Shown here: positions 34,202 to 43,563 of the stretch, in pieces
How the letters are laid out: each line of letters opens with the position of its first letter
Position numbering within the stretch: the stretch's first letter is position 1
Assembly (NCBI GenBank): GCA_965200805.1
Contig: OZ241384.1
Location: forward strand, 3,224,001-3,288,000
Direction: 5' to 3'
From: MPNP01 sp026709725
GTDB taxonomy: Bacteria; Pseudomonadota; Alphaproteobacteria; Rhodobacterales; Rhodobacteraceae
Length of the DNA stretch: 64,000 bases
Notes under the pieces: generated by a model
What the model was told of the DNA's origin: nothing
Database searches by the model: none
The model's input: the letters and a program-made list of their open reading frames with translations, nothing else
Program-made: the position numbers and the translations under genes

Positions 34202-35653
34202 ATGACCCGCGCGCGCTGGGAAGGATGCACGAATTTCATTGGCGGCTCATGGCAGCGCGCAGCATCAGGCCAGACCCTGCCAATGATCAACCCGGCGGAT
34301 GGCCAGGTGATCGACACGATCAGCCGCTCCTCATCCGGAGAGATCAGCCGCGCGATCAAGGCCGCACGCTCTGCACTTGATGATGGTGAATGGTCCCGTC
34401 TTCATCCTGTGGACCGGGGCCGGCTCCTGATGCGGATTTCAGAGATGATTCGGGCCCACACCGACCGGCTGGCTGCGCTTGAGGCCGGTGATACCGGCAA
34501 ACCTCTGTCTCAGGCCACACATGACATCACTGCCACCGCACGGTATTTTGAATTCTATGGCGGCGGCGTTGACAAGCTCGGCGGTGAAACAATCCCCTAT
34601 CTCAATGATCATGATGTGCGAACCCGCCGTGAACCCCATGGCGTCACGGGTCATATCATTCCCTGGAACTACCCGGCCCAGATCTATGCCCGCACACTTG
34701 CGCCCGCCCTGGCAATGGGGAACGCCGTTGTTCTCAAACCGGCCGAGGAGGCCTGTCTTGTCACTCTGGCACTGACCGAGCTGGCCCGCGAGGCCGGTCT
34801 CCCTCCCGGTTCGCTCAATCTGGTCACCGGAACAGGGGAAGACGCCGGTGCAGCACTTGCAGCACATCCGGGGCTTGATTTCCTGTCGTTCACCGGCTCG
34901 CCGACCACCGGCACGCGCATCCAGTCAGCCGCAGCCCGCAACCATATTGACTGCACGCTTGAACTGGGCGGAAAGTCACCCCAGATCGTCTTTGCCGATG
35001 CCGATCTCGAGCGGGCCATACCCCTGATCCTCAATGGCATCATCCAGAACAGCGGCCAGACCTGTTCGGCCGGATCCCGCCTGCTGGTTCAGGACGAGAT
35101 CGCCCCGGAGGTTCTCGCCCGCCTTCAGCATGCCTTTGAGCGGTGTGTGGCGGGACCCCCGGACCTCGACCCCGATCTCGGCCCCCTGATCTCGGCCCGG
35201 CAATGCGAGCGGGTGAATGGCTATCTCAGCGCATGCAATGATGATCACGTCGTTGCCAGGGGCACGATTCATCCCGAGGCATCCGATGCGGGCTTCTTCG
35301 TTCCCCCAACCCTGCTTTCCGGGCTGGAACCGTCGGATCCGCTGATGCAGGATGAGGTGTTCGGCCCCGTTCTTTCCTGTATGCGCTTTGCTGATGAGGC
35401 CGATGCTGTACGGCTTGCCAATGGGACCGATTACGGACTTGTGGCCGGCGTCTGGACATGCGATGGTGCCCGGCAGACCCGCATCGCCAATGCCCTTGAG
35501 TGCGGTCAGGTCTTTCTGAATTGTTTTGGGGCGGGCGGTGGCGTGGAACTGCCCTTTGGCGGCGTCGGGAAATCCGGCCATGGCCGGGAAAAGGGCCTTG
35601 AGGCCCTCCGTCAATTCTCACGCCTCAAGACCATCGTGCAATGGACAGGATGA
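34202..35653 (+). CDS. Aldehyde dehydrogenase (betaine-aldehyde-dehydrogenase-like)
   Basis: A protein of about 483 residues of the NAD(P)-dependent ALDH superfamily. It has IIPWNYPAQIYARTLAPALA and VVLKPAEE (cofactor site), the general-base Glu in LELGGKSPQI and the nucleophile Cys in NSGQTCSAGSR. The substrate is not certain. An earlier Met at 34157 overlaps the permease end; I prefer 34202, where the family alignment begins. It shares direction and tight spacing with importer, SDR and P450 genes, suggesting catabolism of the imported compound. Confidence 0.9.
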   Translation: MTRARWEGCTNFIGGSWQRAASGQTLPMINPADGQVIDTISRSSSGEISRAIKAARSALDDGEWSRLHPVDRGRLLMRISEMIRAHTDRLAALEAGDTGKPLSQATHDITATARYFEFYGGGVDKLGGETIPYLNDHDVRTRREPHGVTGHIIPWNYPAQIYARTLAPALAMGNAVVLKPAEEACLVTLALTELAREAGLPPGSLNLVTGTGEDAGAALAAHPGLDFLSFTGSPTTGTRIQSAAARNHIDCTLELGGKSPQIVFADADLERAIPLILNGIIQNSGQTCSAGSRLLVQDEIAPEVLARLQHAFERCVAGPPDLDPDLGPLISARQCERVNGYLSACNDDHVVARGTIHPEASDAGFFVPPTLLSGLEPSDPLMQDEVFGPVLSCMRFADEADAVRLANGTDYGLVAGVWTCDGARQTRIANALECGQVFLNCFGAGGGVELPFGGVGKSGHGREKGLEALRQFSRLKTIVQWTG

Positions 35654-35664
35654 AGGGGGATATC

Positions 35665-36429
35665 ATGCGACTTGATGGCAAGCGGATTCTGGTCACAGGC
35701 ACCGGTTCCGGCTTTGGGGCTGCGATGGCCCGGCGCTTTTGCGCCGAGGGTGCCCGCGTCGCCGCTCTTGATGTCGACATGGATGCCAACGACGCTGTCG
35801 TTGCTGATATCAACACGACCCATGGCGGAAGTCAGGCCGACGGCTATCAGTGCGATGTTGCCGATCCGGTGCAGGTTGCGGCAACGGTTGCCGCCTGTAT
35901 TGATGCCATGTCGGGCCTTGATGTGGTGGTCAATAATGCCGGCTGGAGCCACAGGAACCAGCCGCTCCTTGATGTCACTGCCGAGGAATTCCGCAAAGTC
36001 TACGAGGTCAATGTTTTTTCGATCCATCACATGGTTCGGGCCATTCTTCCGCACTGGCGCAGGAGCGGTTCCGGTGTGATGATCAACATCACATCGACTG
36101 CCGGGATTCGTCCCCGTCCGGGGCTGACCTGGTACAACTCAACCAAGGGTGCCGTGAATACGCTGACCAAATCACTTGCTGCCGAACTCGCCTCCGACAA
36201 CATCCGGGTCTGCGGGATCGCCCCGGTGATGGGCACCACAGGTCTTCTTGAGACCTTCATGGGCGGACCGGAGACTCCGGAGCGCCGTGCACAATTCCTT
36301 GCCACCATACCGCTTGGTCGTTTCAGCCACCCCGATGATATCGCATCAGCGGCGGTCTTTCTTGCATCCGATGAAGCGCGCATGATCACTGGTGCCATTC
36401 TTGAGGTTGATGGCGGCCGCTGCATCTGA
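35665..36429 (+). CDS. Short-chain dehydrogenase/reductase
   Basis: A 254-residue classical SDR. The cofactor motif TGTGSGFG, NNAG at the end of strand 4, catalytic Ser in NITSTAG and the Y-x3-K pair in WYNSTKG are all present. Asp in ALDVDMD after strand 2 suggests NAD rather than NADP. AAGGGGG sits six bases before the ATG at 35665. The substrate is presumably an alcohol in the pathway shared with the neighbouring ALDH and P450. Confidence 0.92.
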   Translation: MRLDGKRILVTGTGSGFGAAMARRFCAEGARVAALDVDMDANDAVVADINTTHGGSQADGYQCDVADPVQVAATVAACIDAMSGLDVVVNNAGWSHRNQPLLDVTAEEFRKVYEVNVFSIHHMVRAILPHWRRSGSGVMINITSTAGIRPRPGLTWYNSTKGAVNTLTKSLAAELASDNIRVCGIAPVMGTTGLLETFMGGPETPERRAQFLATIPLGRFSHPDDIASAAVFLASDEARMITGAILEVDGGRCI

Positions 36430-36433
36430 GGCC

Positions 36434-37648
36434 ATGACCACATCCCTTCAGTCCATCGCCCAGTCACCCACTGAGGATGCATTTGTCCAGTCACCCTACG
36501 CGTTCTACGACCGGGCCCGGGCACTTGGCGATCTTGTCCACTGGGACGACTACGGGACGGTGCATGCATTTGATTCGGCGACGGTGAATCAGCTCCTGCG
36601 CGATCGCAGTTGGGGCCGGGCATTTTCACCGGAACGGAGCGGGTTGACAGATCCCCATCTTGCCGATTTTGCCCGTCTGGAAGCCTTTTCACTTCTCGCG
36701 CTCGAGCCGCCTGAACATACCCGGATCCGCAAGATCCTGACACGGGCATTTACCAGCAGGGCAATCAACGCGCTCCGGCCCTTCATCGAGGCGACCGCCA
36801 ATGCCCTCCTTGATCAGGCAGAAAGCTGCTCTGATCACAGCCGTCCATACGAACTCGTTGGCCATTATGCCGAGCAACTCCCCGTTCTGACCATTGCCCA
36901 CCTGCTTGGCATCCCGCAGCAGATGGCTGACCGGATGCTTTCCTGGTCACATGATATGGTTGCCGTCTACCAGGCACGGCGGGATATCGGGATTGAGCAT
37001 CGGGCCAACCGGGCCGCGCGGGCGTTTGCTGCATACATCAATGACATTCTTGACCGTCAACAGGGCACCGGGGCCGACACTCTGATCGGCAGACTCCTGC
37101 AGCCGGATCAACGGGGAGAGAAGCTTGCACGCGATGAAGCGATCGCAACGATCATTCTGCTCCTCAACGCCGGCCATGAAGCCACGGCCAGCGCCATTGG
37201 GAACGGAGTCAATGTCCTCCTTGAATCCGGTCTTGAGATCATGCCACTTCTGGCCCCCGACCAGATTGCCGCAACCGTTGAGGAAATCCTGCGCTTTGAT
37301 CCGCCCCTGCATATTTTTGAACGTATCGCCATGCGCGATACCACTGCTGCCGGTCATGAATTCCCCGAGGGCAGCACAATCGGGCTTGTCCTCGCATCTG
37401 CCAATCGGGATCCCCTGATCTACGGCAATCCCGATCATTTCGACCCCTACCGGGATCCACTGCCCCACACATCGTTCGGTGCCGGTCTCCACTTCTGCAT
37501 TGGCGCACCACTTGCACGGCTGGAACTCGCCATTGCCCTCACCACGCTCTTCAGGCGCTTTCCGGATCTCTCAATTGCAACCCCGCCCCGCTATGCCAAC
37601 CGGTATCATTTTCGAGGTCTGGAGGCCCTGCACCTCACCCTGAAATGA
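36434..37648 (+). CDS. Cytochrome P450 (soluble bacterial type)
   Basis: A 404-residue soluble monooxygenase. The heme-thiolate loop FGAGLHFCIGAPLARLE, the K-helix EEILR and the I-helix LNAGHEATAS are present; the acidic/threonine pair for oxygen activation appears as E-A-T. It starts four bases after the SDR stop. No ferredoxin or reductase gene is adjacent, so electron partners are elsewhere. Last gene of the importer-ALDH-SDR-P450 run. Confidence 0.93.
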   Translation: MTTSLQSIAQSPTEDAFVQSPYAFYDRARALGDLVHWDDYGTVHAFDSATVNQLLRDRSWGRAFSPERSGLTDPHLADFARLEAFSLLALEPPEHTRIRKILTRAFTSRAINALRPFIEATANALLDQAESCSDHSRPYELVGHYAEQLPVLTIAHLLGIPQQMADRMLSWSHDMVAVYQARRDIGIEHRANRAARAFAAYINDILDRQQGTGADTLIGRLLQPDQRGEKLARDEAIATIILLLNAGHEATASAIGNGVNVLLESGLEIMPLLAPDQIAATVEEILRFDPPLHIFERIAMRDTTAAGHEFPEGSTIGLVLASANRDPLIYGNPDHFDPYRDPLPHTSFGAGLHFCIGAPLARLELAIALTTLFRRFPDLSIATPPRYANRYHFRGLEALHLTLK

Positions 37649-37668
37649 CCGCGCAGTCGATGGTGTCG

Positions 37669-37691
37669 GGCAGGACCAATCGCCTCCTGCC
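37669..37691. terminator. Hairpin between convergent genes, possible terminator
   Basis: GGCAGGA (37669-37675) is inverted as TCCTGCC (37685-37691) in the gap between the convergent P450 and MFS genes. There is no T run, so it would be a weak or bidirectional terminator at best. Confidence 0.35.
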
Positions 37692-37778
37692 GCACAACAC
37701 CATACACAATCACAAGCCACAGCTGTGACGCAGCCATTTGCTGCAATCATGTCGCCTGCACTGATGGGCAAGGGAGAA

Positions 37779-38999
37779 TCACATTCCGCCCTGATGGTGC
37801 CGTGATCTCTCGGGAACCCGGAAGGTTATGAGATACAGGCAGATGAATGCCAGAAAGGCGGCAAGCAGAAACGGTGCGCCCGGGAGATAGAGCGGGACTG
37901 TGTCGCTGATAAAGAATGAGAAGATTGCCGTCATGGTCAGCGGTGCAATCACATAGGCAAGAGATGTCAGGCTGGTACAGAGACCCTGCAATTCACCCTG
38001 CTGATTCGGATATGCGCGGCGTGACATGATACCCTGCAGTGCCGGCAGGGCAATGGAGCCGGACGATGAGACCGGAATCAGGACAAAGATCAGCCACTCT
38101 GAATCAGCCAGGGCAAAACCAACAAGACCGATAATCTCAAGAGCAATGCCCAGAATGACGGTCTGGCGTTCACTCAAACATCTGAGAACGAGGCGAATTC
38201 CCCACCCCTGCATCAAAGCGGTCGTGGCCCCATAGAGGACAAGCGAGAGCGCGATCATCCGGGCATCCCAGCCAAACCGCTCAATACCCCAGAAGGACCA
38301 GATTGCCGGGTAGACCGCAAAGGCAATCTGATAGAGCAGAAAGCCCAGAAGCAGGGTTGTCATGCCCGGCAATCTGCCGAGGAAAACCAGACCACCGACA
38401 GGATTGGCGCGGTGCCATTCAAATCTTCGGCGCAGTCGATCGGTGACAGTTTCAGGCAGGACAAAACAGCCAAGGATCAGATTGGCAAATGTGAGCACGG
38501 CAGCTGCATAAAAAGGAGTCCGGGTCCCGAACTCAGCAAAGAAGGCACCAATGAGGGGGCCAAGGGTGAAACCGATACCAAACGCGGCACTGATCAGCCC
38601 AAAATTCATCGCTTTCTCCCCGGAACGGGAGACATCGGCCATAAAGGCCGTCGCGGTTGCCGGTGTTGACGCGGCGATACCCCCCAGAATTCGTCCCAGA
38701 AACAGCAGCCACATTGTATGGGCAATGCCCATGATGATGTAGTCAATGCCCATGACAAGCAGTGAGATCAGCAATACAGGCCGTCGGCCAAACCGGTCGG
38801 AAAGATTGCCTACCGTTGGGCTGCAAAGCAGTTGCATGATCGAAAACGCCGCTGCCAGACTCCCGCCCCAAAGTGCTGCATTCGCAATCGTGCCGCCACC
38901 CACCTCAAGCATCAGGGTCGGAAACACGGGGATGATGATGCCGATGCCGATTGCGTCAATCATCACAGTCATCAGCACAACCAGAATCGGGAGTTTCAT
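37779..38999 (-). CDS. MFS efflux transporter (TetA-like)
   Basis: A 406-residue, 12-segment major facilitator. The loop 2-3 motif GNLSDRFGRRPVLL is intact and motif C-type Gly/Pro residues occur in AFGIGFTLGPLIGAFF. The N-terminus MTVMIDAIGIGIIIPVFPTL is the hallmark of the TetA/class-1 multidrug group. Whether it exports tetracycline or another compound cannot be told. The longer frame to 39056 lacks membrane character, so I start at 38999. Confidence 0.9.
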   Translation of the reverse strand: MKLPILVVLMTVMIDAIGIGIIIPVFPTLMLEVGGGTIANAALWGGSLAAAFSIMQLLCSPTVGNLSDRFGRRPVLLISLLVMGIDYIIMGIAHTMWLLFLGRILGGIAASTPATATAFMADVSRSGEKAMNFGLISAAFGIGFTLGPLIGAFFAEFGTRTPFYAAAVLTFANLILGCFVLPETVTDRLRRRFEWHRANPVGGLVFLGRLPGMTTLLLGFLLYQIAFAVYPAIWSFWGIERFGWDARMIALSLVLYGATTALMQGWGIRLVLRCLSERQTVILGIALEIIGLVGFALADSEWLIFVLIPVSSSGSIALPALQGIMSRRAYPNQQGELQGLCTSLTSLAYVIAPLTMTAIFSFFISDTVPLYLPGAPFLLAAFLAFICLYLITFRVPERSRHHQGGM

Positions 39000-39079
39000 G
39001 CAGATCCGATCAGCTCTGTTCCGTCTCCCGCGATCCGCCCGTCCCCTGCACAGCAAATTTGCCGGAGGGGGAGGATATC

Positions 39080-39901
39080 CTACCCGTTCTGCAGATCAGG
39101 GGATGCATACCGGTCGGTTCCGGCAATAAAGGGCAGAATCGTTTTGGCAAAGCGCTCCGGAGCCTCAATGCAGGAGATATGGGCCAGACCCTCAAGGAGG
39201 TGATAGCGTGCGCCCGGTATCGCATCAGCAAGCCACCGACCGTCTTCAGGCGTTGTGTTGAGATCAAGGCTGCCCGAGACAACCAGCGTATCCATTACGG
39301 TCAATGATCGGATGTCATCACGCAAATCCGTTCCTCCCAACACACGGCAGCAACCGATATATCCATCGAGATCCGTCTCCCGCAGCATACGCTGCCATAT
39401 CGCAAGTTTCTCGGGATTGGCCATCCTCCATGCCTCCGTAAACCAGCGCTCAAGCATTGTATCAACACTTTTTGCCAGACCCTGTCTTTCCAGCAGCGCA
39501 ATCCGATTGCTCCAGAACCCGGGATTGACAATTCTTGCGGCGGTGTGCGCCAATACCATGCCGGCCAGTCGTTCGGGTGAGGACAGGGCGAGTTTGAGAG
39601 CGATCAGGCCTCCGATTGAAAGACCCACTGTCATGCACCGGGGAAAGTTCAGGGCATCAAGAAGCGCGGACAGATCACAGACGAGGCGATCAATCGTATC
39701 CGCACCCGGGCCTTGACCTGTCTTGCCATGACCGCGGACATCATAGCGCAAAATCCGAAATGTCTCCGGCATCTCCCTGACCACATCATCCCAAATGTGC
39801 AGATTTGTACCCAGTGAATTGATGAAGAGGAGTGGAACGCCGGACTCCGGCCCGTCAAGCCGGTAATTCTGCACAATCCCGTTCGCAGTGACAGTTGGCA
39901 T
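39080..39901 (-). CDS. Alpha/beta hydrolase, 3-oxoadipate enol-lactonase-like
   Basis: A 273-residue hydrolase. The nucleophile elbow VGLSIGG, the acid in VVSGSLDLNTTPEDG and the catalytic His in LEGLAHIS complete the triad. FINSLGTNLHIWDDVV and LRYDVRGHGKTG match PcaD of the beta-ketoadipate pathway, but no other pca genes are in the window, so the specific reaction is an inference. Confidence 0.8.
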   Translation of the reverse strand: MPTVTANGIVQNYRLDGPESGVPLLFINSLGTNLHIWDDVVREMPETFRILRYDVRGHGKTGQGPGADTIDRLVCDLSALLDALNFPRCMTVGLSIGGLIALKLALSSPERLAGMVLAHTAARIVNPGFWSNRIALLERQGLAKSVDTMLERWFTEAWRMANPEKLAIWQRMLRETDLDGYIGCCRVLGGTDLRDDIRSLTVMDTLVVSGSLDLNTTPEDGRWLADAIPGARYHLLEGLAHISCIEAPERFAKTILPFIAGTDRYASPDLQNG

Positions 39902-40106
39902 TATCCTGCTCCTCTCTCCAGATTCCTGCCCGGGCCATTATGCCACGACCGGCATACCGACACAAAACCCTGCATATCAGTCCGGGGCATTGCATGCGTG
40001 CACCACGGATCCCTTGACCGCGAACCTTGCGATGACTAGAAAGACCCTGCTCCCTCACTTCGTGACCGTGAGAGACGTTCGATTCAAACATGGAAGGAAG
40101 AATACC

Positions 40107-40575
40107 GTGAAACCCACACTCCTGACCACCCTCGCCGCCGCTTTTCTGGCGACCGTCCTGCTGATCAGCCCGGTCAGTGCCGACAGCATCACCACCAACA
40201 GCCCGCAGGTCTATGAGGGCCAGAGGCTCACCTTCACCGTCAAGATGAGTCGGCCGCTGTTCCGGACCTGCTACGACTACCACACCGAAAACGACAGCAT
40301 TGAAGACGGCATTGCGGCGGGCGTCGGCTGGTTCCGGGACTTCATTCCCACACAGGGTACGCTGTGCTGGGAGCCCTTCCGGGGGGGGGCAACGCACGGT
40401 CACGGTCGAGACGGTTAGCGGAAACCACAAGCTGTGCGAGGAGGATGAGACGGTCAGGGTCATCCTGAGCAATTACCACTACTACACCCGGGCCGGCTGG
40501 CTGCGGTTCTGTGGCTCCGGCCATCGCCATCCGTGCCAGGTGACCGCCACCGGCACCATCCGGCCGAACTGCTAG
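40107..40575 (+). CDS. Secreted Calx-beta-like protein, phase-variable, out of frame here
   Basis: From GTG 40107 (AAGGAAG six bases upstream) the frame encodes a signal peptide ending PVSA (residue 25), then SPQVYEGQRLTFTVKMSRPL and a stretch leading to TLCWEPFRGG. At the 9-G tract (40381-40389) this frame runs into a stop at 40418. The frame opened by the tract, ending at 40575, continues the same domain: RTVTVETVSGNHKLCEEDET, VRVILSNY and ATGTIRPNC. The two halves together match a single Calx-beta domain of about 155 residues. With 8 or 11 G the gene would be continuous; with 9 it is off. Several Cys suggest disulfides in the exported form. Confidence 0.7.
40381..40389 (+). repeat. Poly-G tract of 9 within the Calx-beta-like gene
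   Basis: Nine G exactly at the point where coding similarity moves from one frame to another. Loss of one G (or gain of two) restores a single open frame. Confidence 0.85.
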
Positions 40576-41296
40576 TTCGAGGAGTAGCCCTCACGCACAC
40601 AGCCACCATCGGCGGGGTCAGGATACGCAGGACAGGGCCGACCCCCGCCGGTGGTGGCAAACCCTCTGGCGTGTGCTGTGGACCAGAACAATGGATGTGT
40701 CTATCGACCCGGTGGCCGCCCGAGGCAGCGGCAGTGATGACGCCAGAGTGATGATGGGGGCGGTTTGTTGTGCTCACGGTCGATCTGGCCGGGCTCCATC
40801 CTTTGAGGCGTCAGCCACTGCCCGGAACGGACACGCTGTGGCAGGGGATTCGGACCCTCGGGGGAGTGTGCCGGCAATCAGGACAGGCGAGACCATCAGA
40901 ATGCAGATGAATGATGCAGGGTCAGGGATGGGTGCATTGATAGGTGAGGGATGGGTGCATTGATAGGTGAGGGATGGGCCCGCGCGAGCCTGCAAGCAGG
41001 GATCAGCCGTTCGAGGTCAACTGTCGCGGGATGCACCGCCCATCATCCGCAAGCAGCGCAGTCTGTGAGCCAAGGGTCTGCCCGCGGAGATCAGAGCGGC
41101 CTGTTTCGCGATGGCATGTTTTGTCCGCAGGATGACCGCTGTACCAAAAAGCGGGCCGGCGGGATCTCCCGCCCCCGGCGCGCTTGCCCTGAATGTCTCA
41201 TCCCATACCGTCTCGCAGGCTCGTCAATTTCCTTTTGACCCTGCAACCGACCCCGGCACGTCACTCGATGAAAATAATACGGCCGTCCTCCCGCTT
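40576..41296. other. 720-bp stretch without a supported gene; contains a 23-bp tandem repeat
   Basis: No frame gives a recognisable product. At 40925-40978 the 23-bp unit GGGATGGGTGCATTGATAGGTGA occurs twice and a third time in part. The rest resembles decayed GC-rich accessory DNA. Confidence 0.5.
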
Positions 41297-41624
41297 TTAT
41301 CCTTCGGCTTTTTCATCCGCCCTTGTGGGATCATATCTCATGGAGTCATCTTCCCGGCAAGATATGGACATGGCTGACCTGAACATCTCATCCGCACGAA
41401 ATTCCTTAAGCAAAAGTGAATAAGCGAGGCGTAAAACTGACCTTTGCGGGCAACAGGACTCCGGGGATTCCCGCCGATATCTCGGTATGTTATAAATATC
41501 TGAATGGAAAATTGTGCCTTCCTCCAAAATCTCAAGGGCTTTTGCGCCTTGATGGTGTTGGGGTGTTCCTGCGCTGTTGCAGGCGTGACAGAAAACAGCC
41601 CATGGCAACAGCGATGGCCTTTAT
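41297..41624 (-). pseudogene. Decayed small exported protein
   Basis: On the minus strand a start near 41634 gives MKRLIKAIAVAMGCFLS, then a shifted frame gives VTPATAQEHPNTIKAQK and another shift gives ALEILEEGTIFHSDIYNI. Together these look like a signal peptide with an ATAQ cleavage site and the beginning of a small periplasmic protein, broken by at least two frameshifts. No family is recognised. Confidence 0.35.
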
Positions 41625-41743
41625 CAATCGTTTCATTGTGTGTTTCCTTGTGAAGGACATCATATGTCATATGATGCCGATGACGATTTTGGTCAGACTT
41701 CGATCACTGTATGGTGGCTGGAGATTGCGTGAGGAGCCGGCAT

Positions 41744-42592
41744 ATGAGGGGATTGGGTGTCCATGCGAGCATGTGGACAATGCGTTGGGATCTGCCAGGA
41801 TCCGAATATGCGGTGAGCGAAGCGGCGGCGGCCGGTGTTGATTTTATTGAAATTCCCCTGCTGACACCCGAAGCCGTGAATGCTGATCACACACGAACAC
41901 TGCTGGAGTCGTCGGGTCTCCGGGCTGTCTGCTCGCTCGGATTGCCTGCGACATGCTGGGCATCAAGAGACCCTGATGCAGCCATTGCATTTTTAGCCGT
42001 CGCACTTGAAAAAACAAAAACGATCGGTGCCGAGGCACTGAGCGGTGTCACCTATGGCGGGATTGGTGAGCGGACCGGATCACCGCCAAGTCAGGAAGAA
42101 TTGGATAATGTGGCCCGTGCAATGGAATCCGCAGCCCGGCAGGCCGCATCAATGGGTTTGCAGTTTGGGATTGAGCCGGTGAATCGCTATGAAACCCATC
42201 TCCTGAACACCGGTGCACAGGCCGCGGAACTGATCGAGCGTTGCGGCGTTGAGAACATGTTTGTCCATCTCGATACCTATCATATGAATATTGAGGAAAA
42301 GGGAGTTGCCAACGGAATTCTTGCGTGCCGTGATTCCCTGAAATACATCCATCTTTCCGAAAGTGACCGCGGCATTCCGGGCACCGGGACATGTGACTGG
42401 GATGAGATCTTTGCTGCGCTGGCAGCGATCAGGTTTGAGGGCGGTCTCGCCATGGAGAGTTTTGTCAATCTGCCACCGGAAATTGGTTCGGCGCTTTCTG
42501 TCTGGAGACCGGTTGCCAGCGATCACACTGCGGTTATTCAACAAGGCCTGCCCTTCCTGCACAACAAGGCACGGCAGTATCACCTGTTGTGA
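41744..42592 (+). CDS. Sugar isomerase/epimerase (D-psicose/D-tagatose 3-epimerase-like)
   Basis: A 282-residue TIM-barrel protein of the AP-endonuclease-2-like sugar isomerase family. Metal ligands are visible as the Glu in FGIEPVNRYETHLLN, Asp and His in VHLDTYHMN and Glu in AMESF near the C-terminus. GAGGAG lies seven bases before the ATG at 41744. It is fused by a GTGA overlap to a small-molecule kinase gene, suggesting epimerisation then phosphorylation of a ketose. Confidence 0.88.
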   Translation: MRGLGVHASMWTMRWDLPGSEYAVSEAAAAGVDFIEIPLLTPEAVNADHTRTLLESSGLRAVCSLGLPATCWASRDPDAAIAFLAVALEKTKTIGAEALSGVTYGGIGERTGSPPSQEELDNVARAMESAARQAASMGLQFGIEPVNRYETHLLNTGAQAAELIERCGVENMFVHLDTYHMNIEEKGVANGILACRDSLKYIHLSESDRGIPGTGTCDWDEIFAALAAIRFEGGLAMESFVNLPPEIGSALSVWRPVASDHTAVIQQGLPFLHNKARQYHLL

Positions 42593-43245
42593 CCCAAGGC
42601 AACCGGATTGCCGAACTGGTCTCCTCGCTGCGTGATGCCCAAGAGACCCGTTTGATTGTCGCTATTGCGGGTGCGCCCGGGTCCGGTAAATCCACTCTTG
42701 CAGACTTCATCGCAGCACAGCTGAATGCTGACAGGCCAAGCCATGCAGCGATTCTGCCCATGGATGGGTATCATTATGATGACTCTCTTCTGAGTGCGAT
42801 GGGACGGCTTGCCCGGAAGGGCGCGCCCGATACGTTCGATGTCATGGGCCTCGCCTGGACCCTCAGGCGGCTGCGGGAGAGCGATTGCCAGGATGTCGTT
42901 GTCCCGATCTTTGACCGGGAAATTGAGATTGCCCGTGCGGGCGCACGGCTGATCAAGAAGTCCGCCTCAATCATTATCGTGGAGGGCAACTATCTTCTCT
43001 GCAACGTGGAACCATGGCATCATCTGCAGCCATTTTTCGACAAAACGGTCATGCTGAATGTGTCCGATTCGACCCTGCGTCAGCGCTTGCGGGAAAGATG
43101 GATCCATTACGGCTTGGATGAAGATGGCATTCGCCACAAACTGGAAGACAATGATATCCCGAACGGTCACTTTGTGTTGTCCAACAGCCGAGCATCTGAT
43201 TGGACTCTTTCGAGCGATCATATCCAGGAGCGATACAACACCTGA
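42589..43245 (+). CDS. P-loop kinase of the uridine kinase/phosphoribulokinase family
   Basis: A 218-residue kinase from a GTG that overlaps the epimerase stop. Walker A is IAGAPGSGKSTLADF near residue 27; ILPMDGYHYDDS and IIIVEGNYLL are the substrate and Walker B regions of this group. Relatives next to sugar genes (FrcK-like) are thought to phosphorylate sugars, and the operon with an epimerase supports that; a nucleoside substrate is also possible. Confidence 0.85.
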   Translation: MTQGNRIAELVSSLRDAQETRLIVAIAGAPGSGKSTLADFIAAQLNADRPSHAAILPMDGYHYDDSLLSAMGRLARKGAPDTFDVMGLAWTLRRLRESDCQDVVVPIFDREIEIARAGARLIKKSASIIIVEGNYLLCNVEPWHHLQPFFDKTVMLNVSDSTLRQRLRERWIHYGLDEDGIRHKLEDNDIPNGHFVLSNSRASDWTLSSDHIQERYNT

Positions 43246-43254
43246 TCAATGAGA

Positions 43255-43331
43255 TGGCGACCCCTCGAGGACTCGAACCCCGAACCTGCTGATTAGAAGT
43301 CAGCCGCTCTATCCTGTTGAGCTAAGGGGCC
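43255..43331 (-). tRNA. tRNA-Arg (TCT)
   Basis: On the minus strand GGCCCCT pairs with AGGGGTC (one G-T), discriminator G, CCA encoded. The anticodon arm is CTGA-CTTCTAA-TCAG, giving anticodon TCT (AGA/AGG codons). The T arm GTTCGAGTCC is normal. Nearly identical to the next tRNA. Confidence 0.96.
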
Positions 43332-43403
43332 CTCCCTGATCATTCCCTCTGTTGTTTTGATAGACTGCGGGATGCATCATGCAATCCAGCCACTCACAGA
43401 TTA

Positions 43404-43480
43404 TGGCGACCCCTCGAGGACTCGAACCCCGAACCTGCTGATTCGAAGTCAGCTACTCTATCCTGTTGAGCTAAGGGGCC
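43404..43480 (-). tRNA. tRNA-Arg (TCG)
   Basis: Same 77-base structure as the previous tRNA, with three differences: anticodon base 36 (loop CTTCGAA, anticodon TCG, CGA codons) and two bases at the junction to the anticodon stem (GTA instead of GCG). The pair looks like a tandem duplication in which one copy changed its anticodon. Confidence 0.96.
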
Positions 43481-43563
43481 GCTGTTGCCCATGCATAGGC
43501 GACAGGGACAGAAGTGCAAGCCATATGCATCATCGGACTCCACCTGCACCCCGCAGCAAATGA

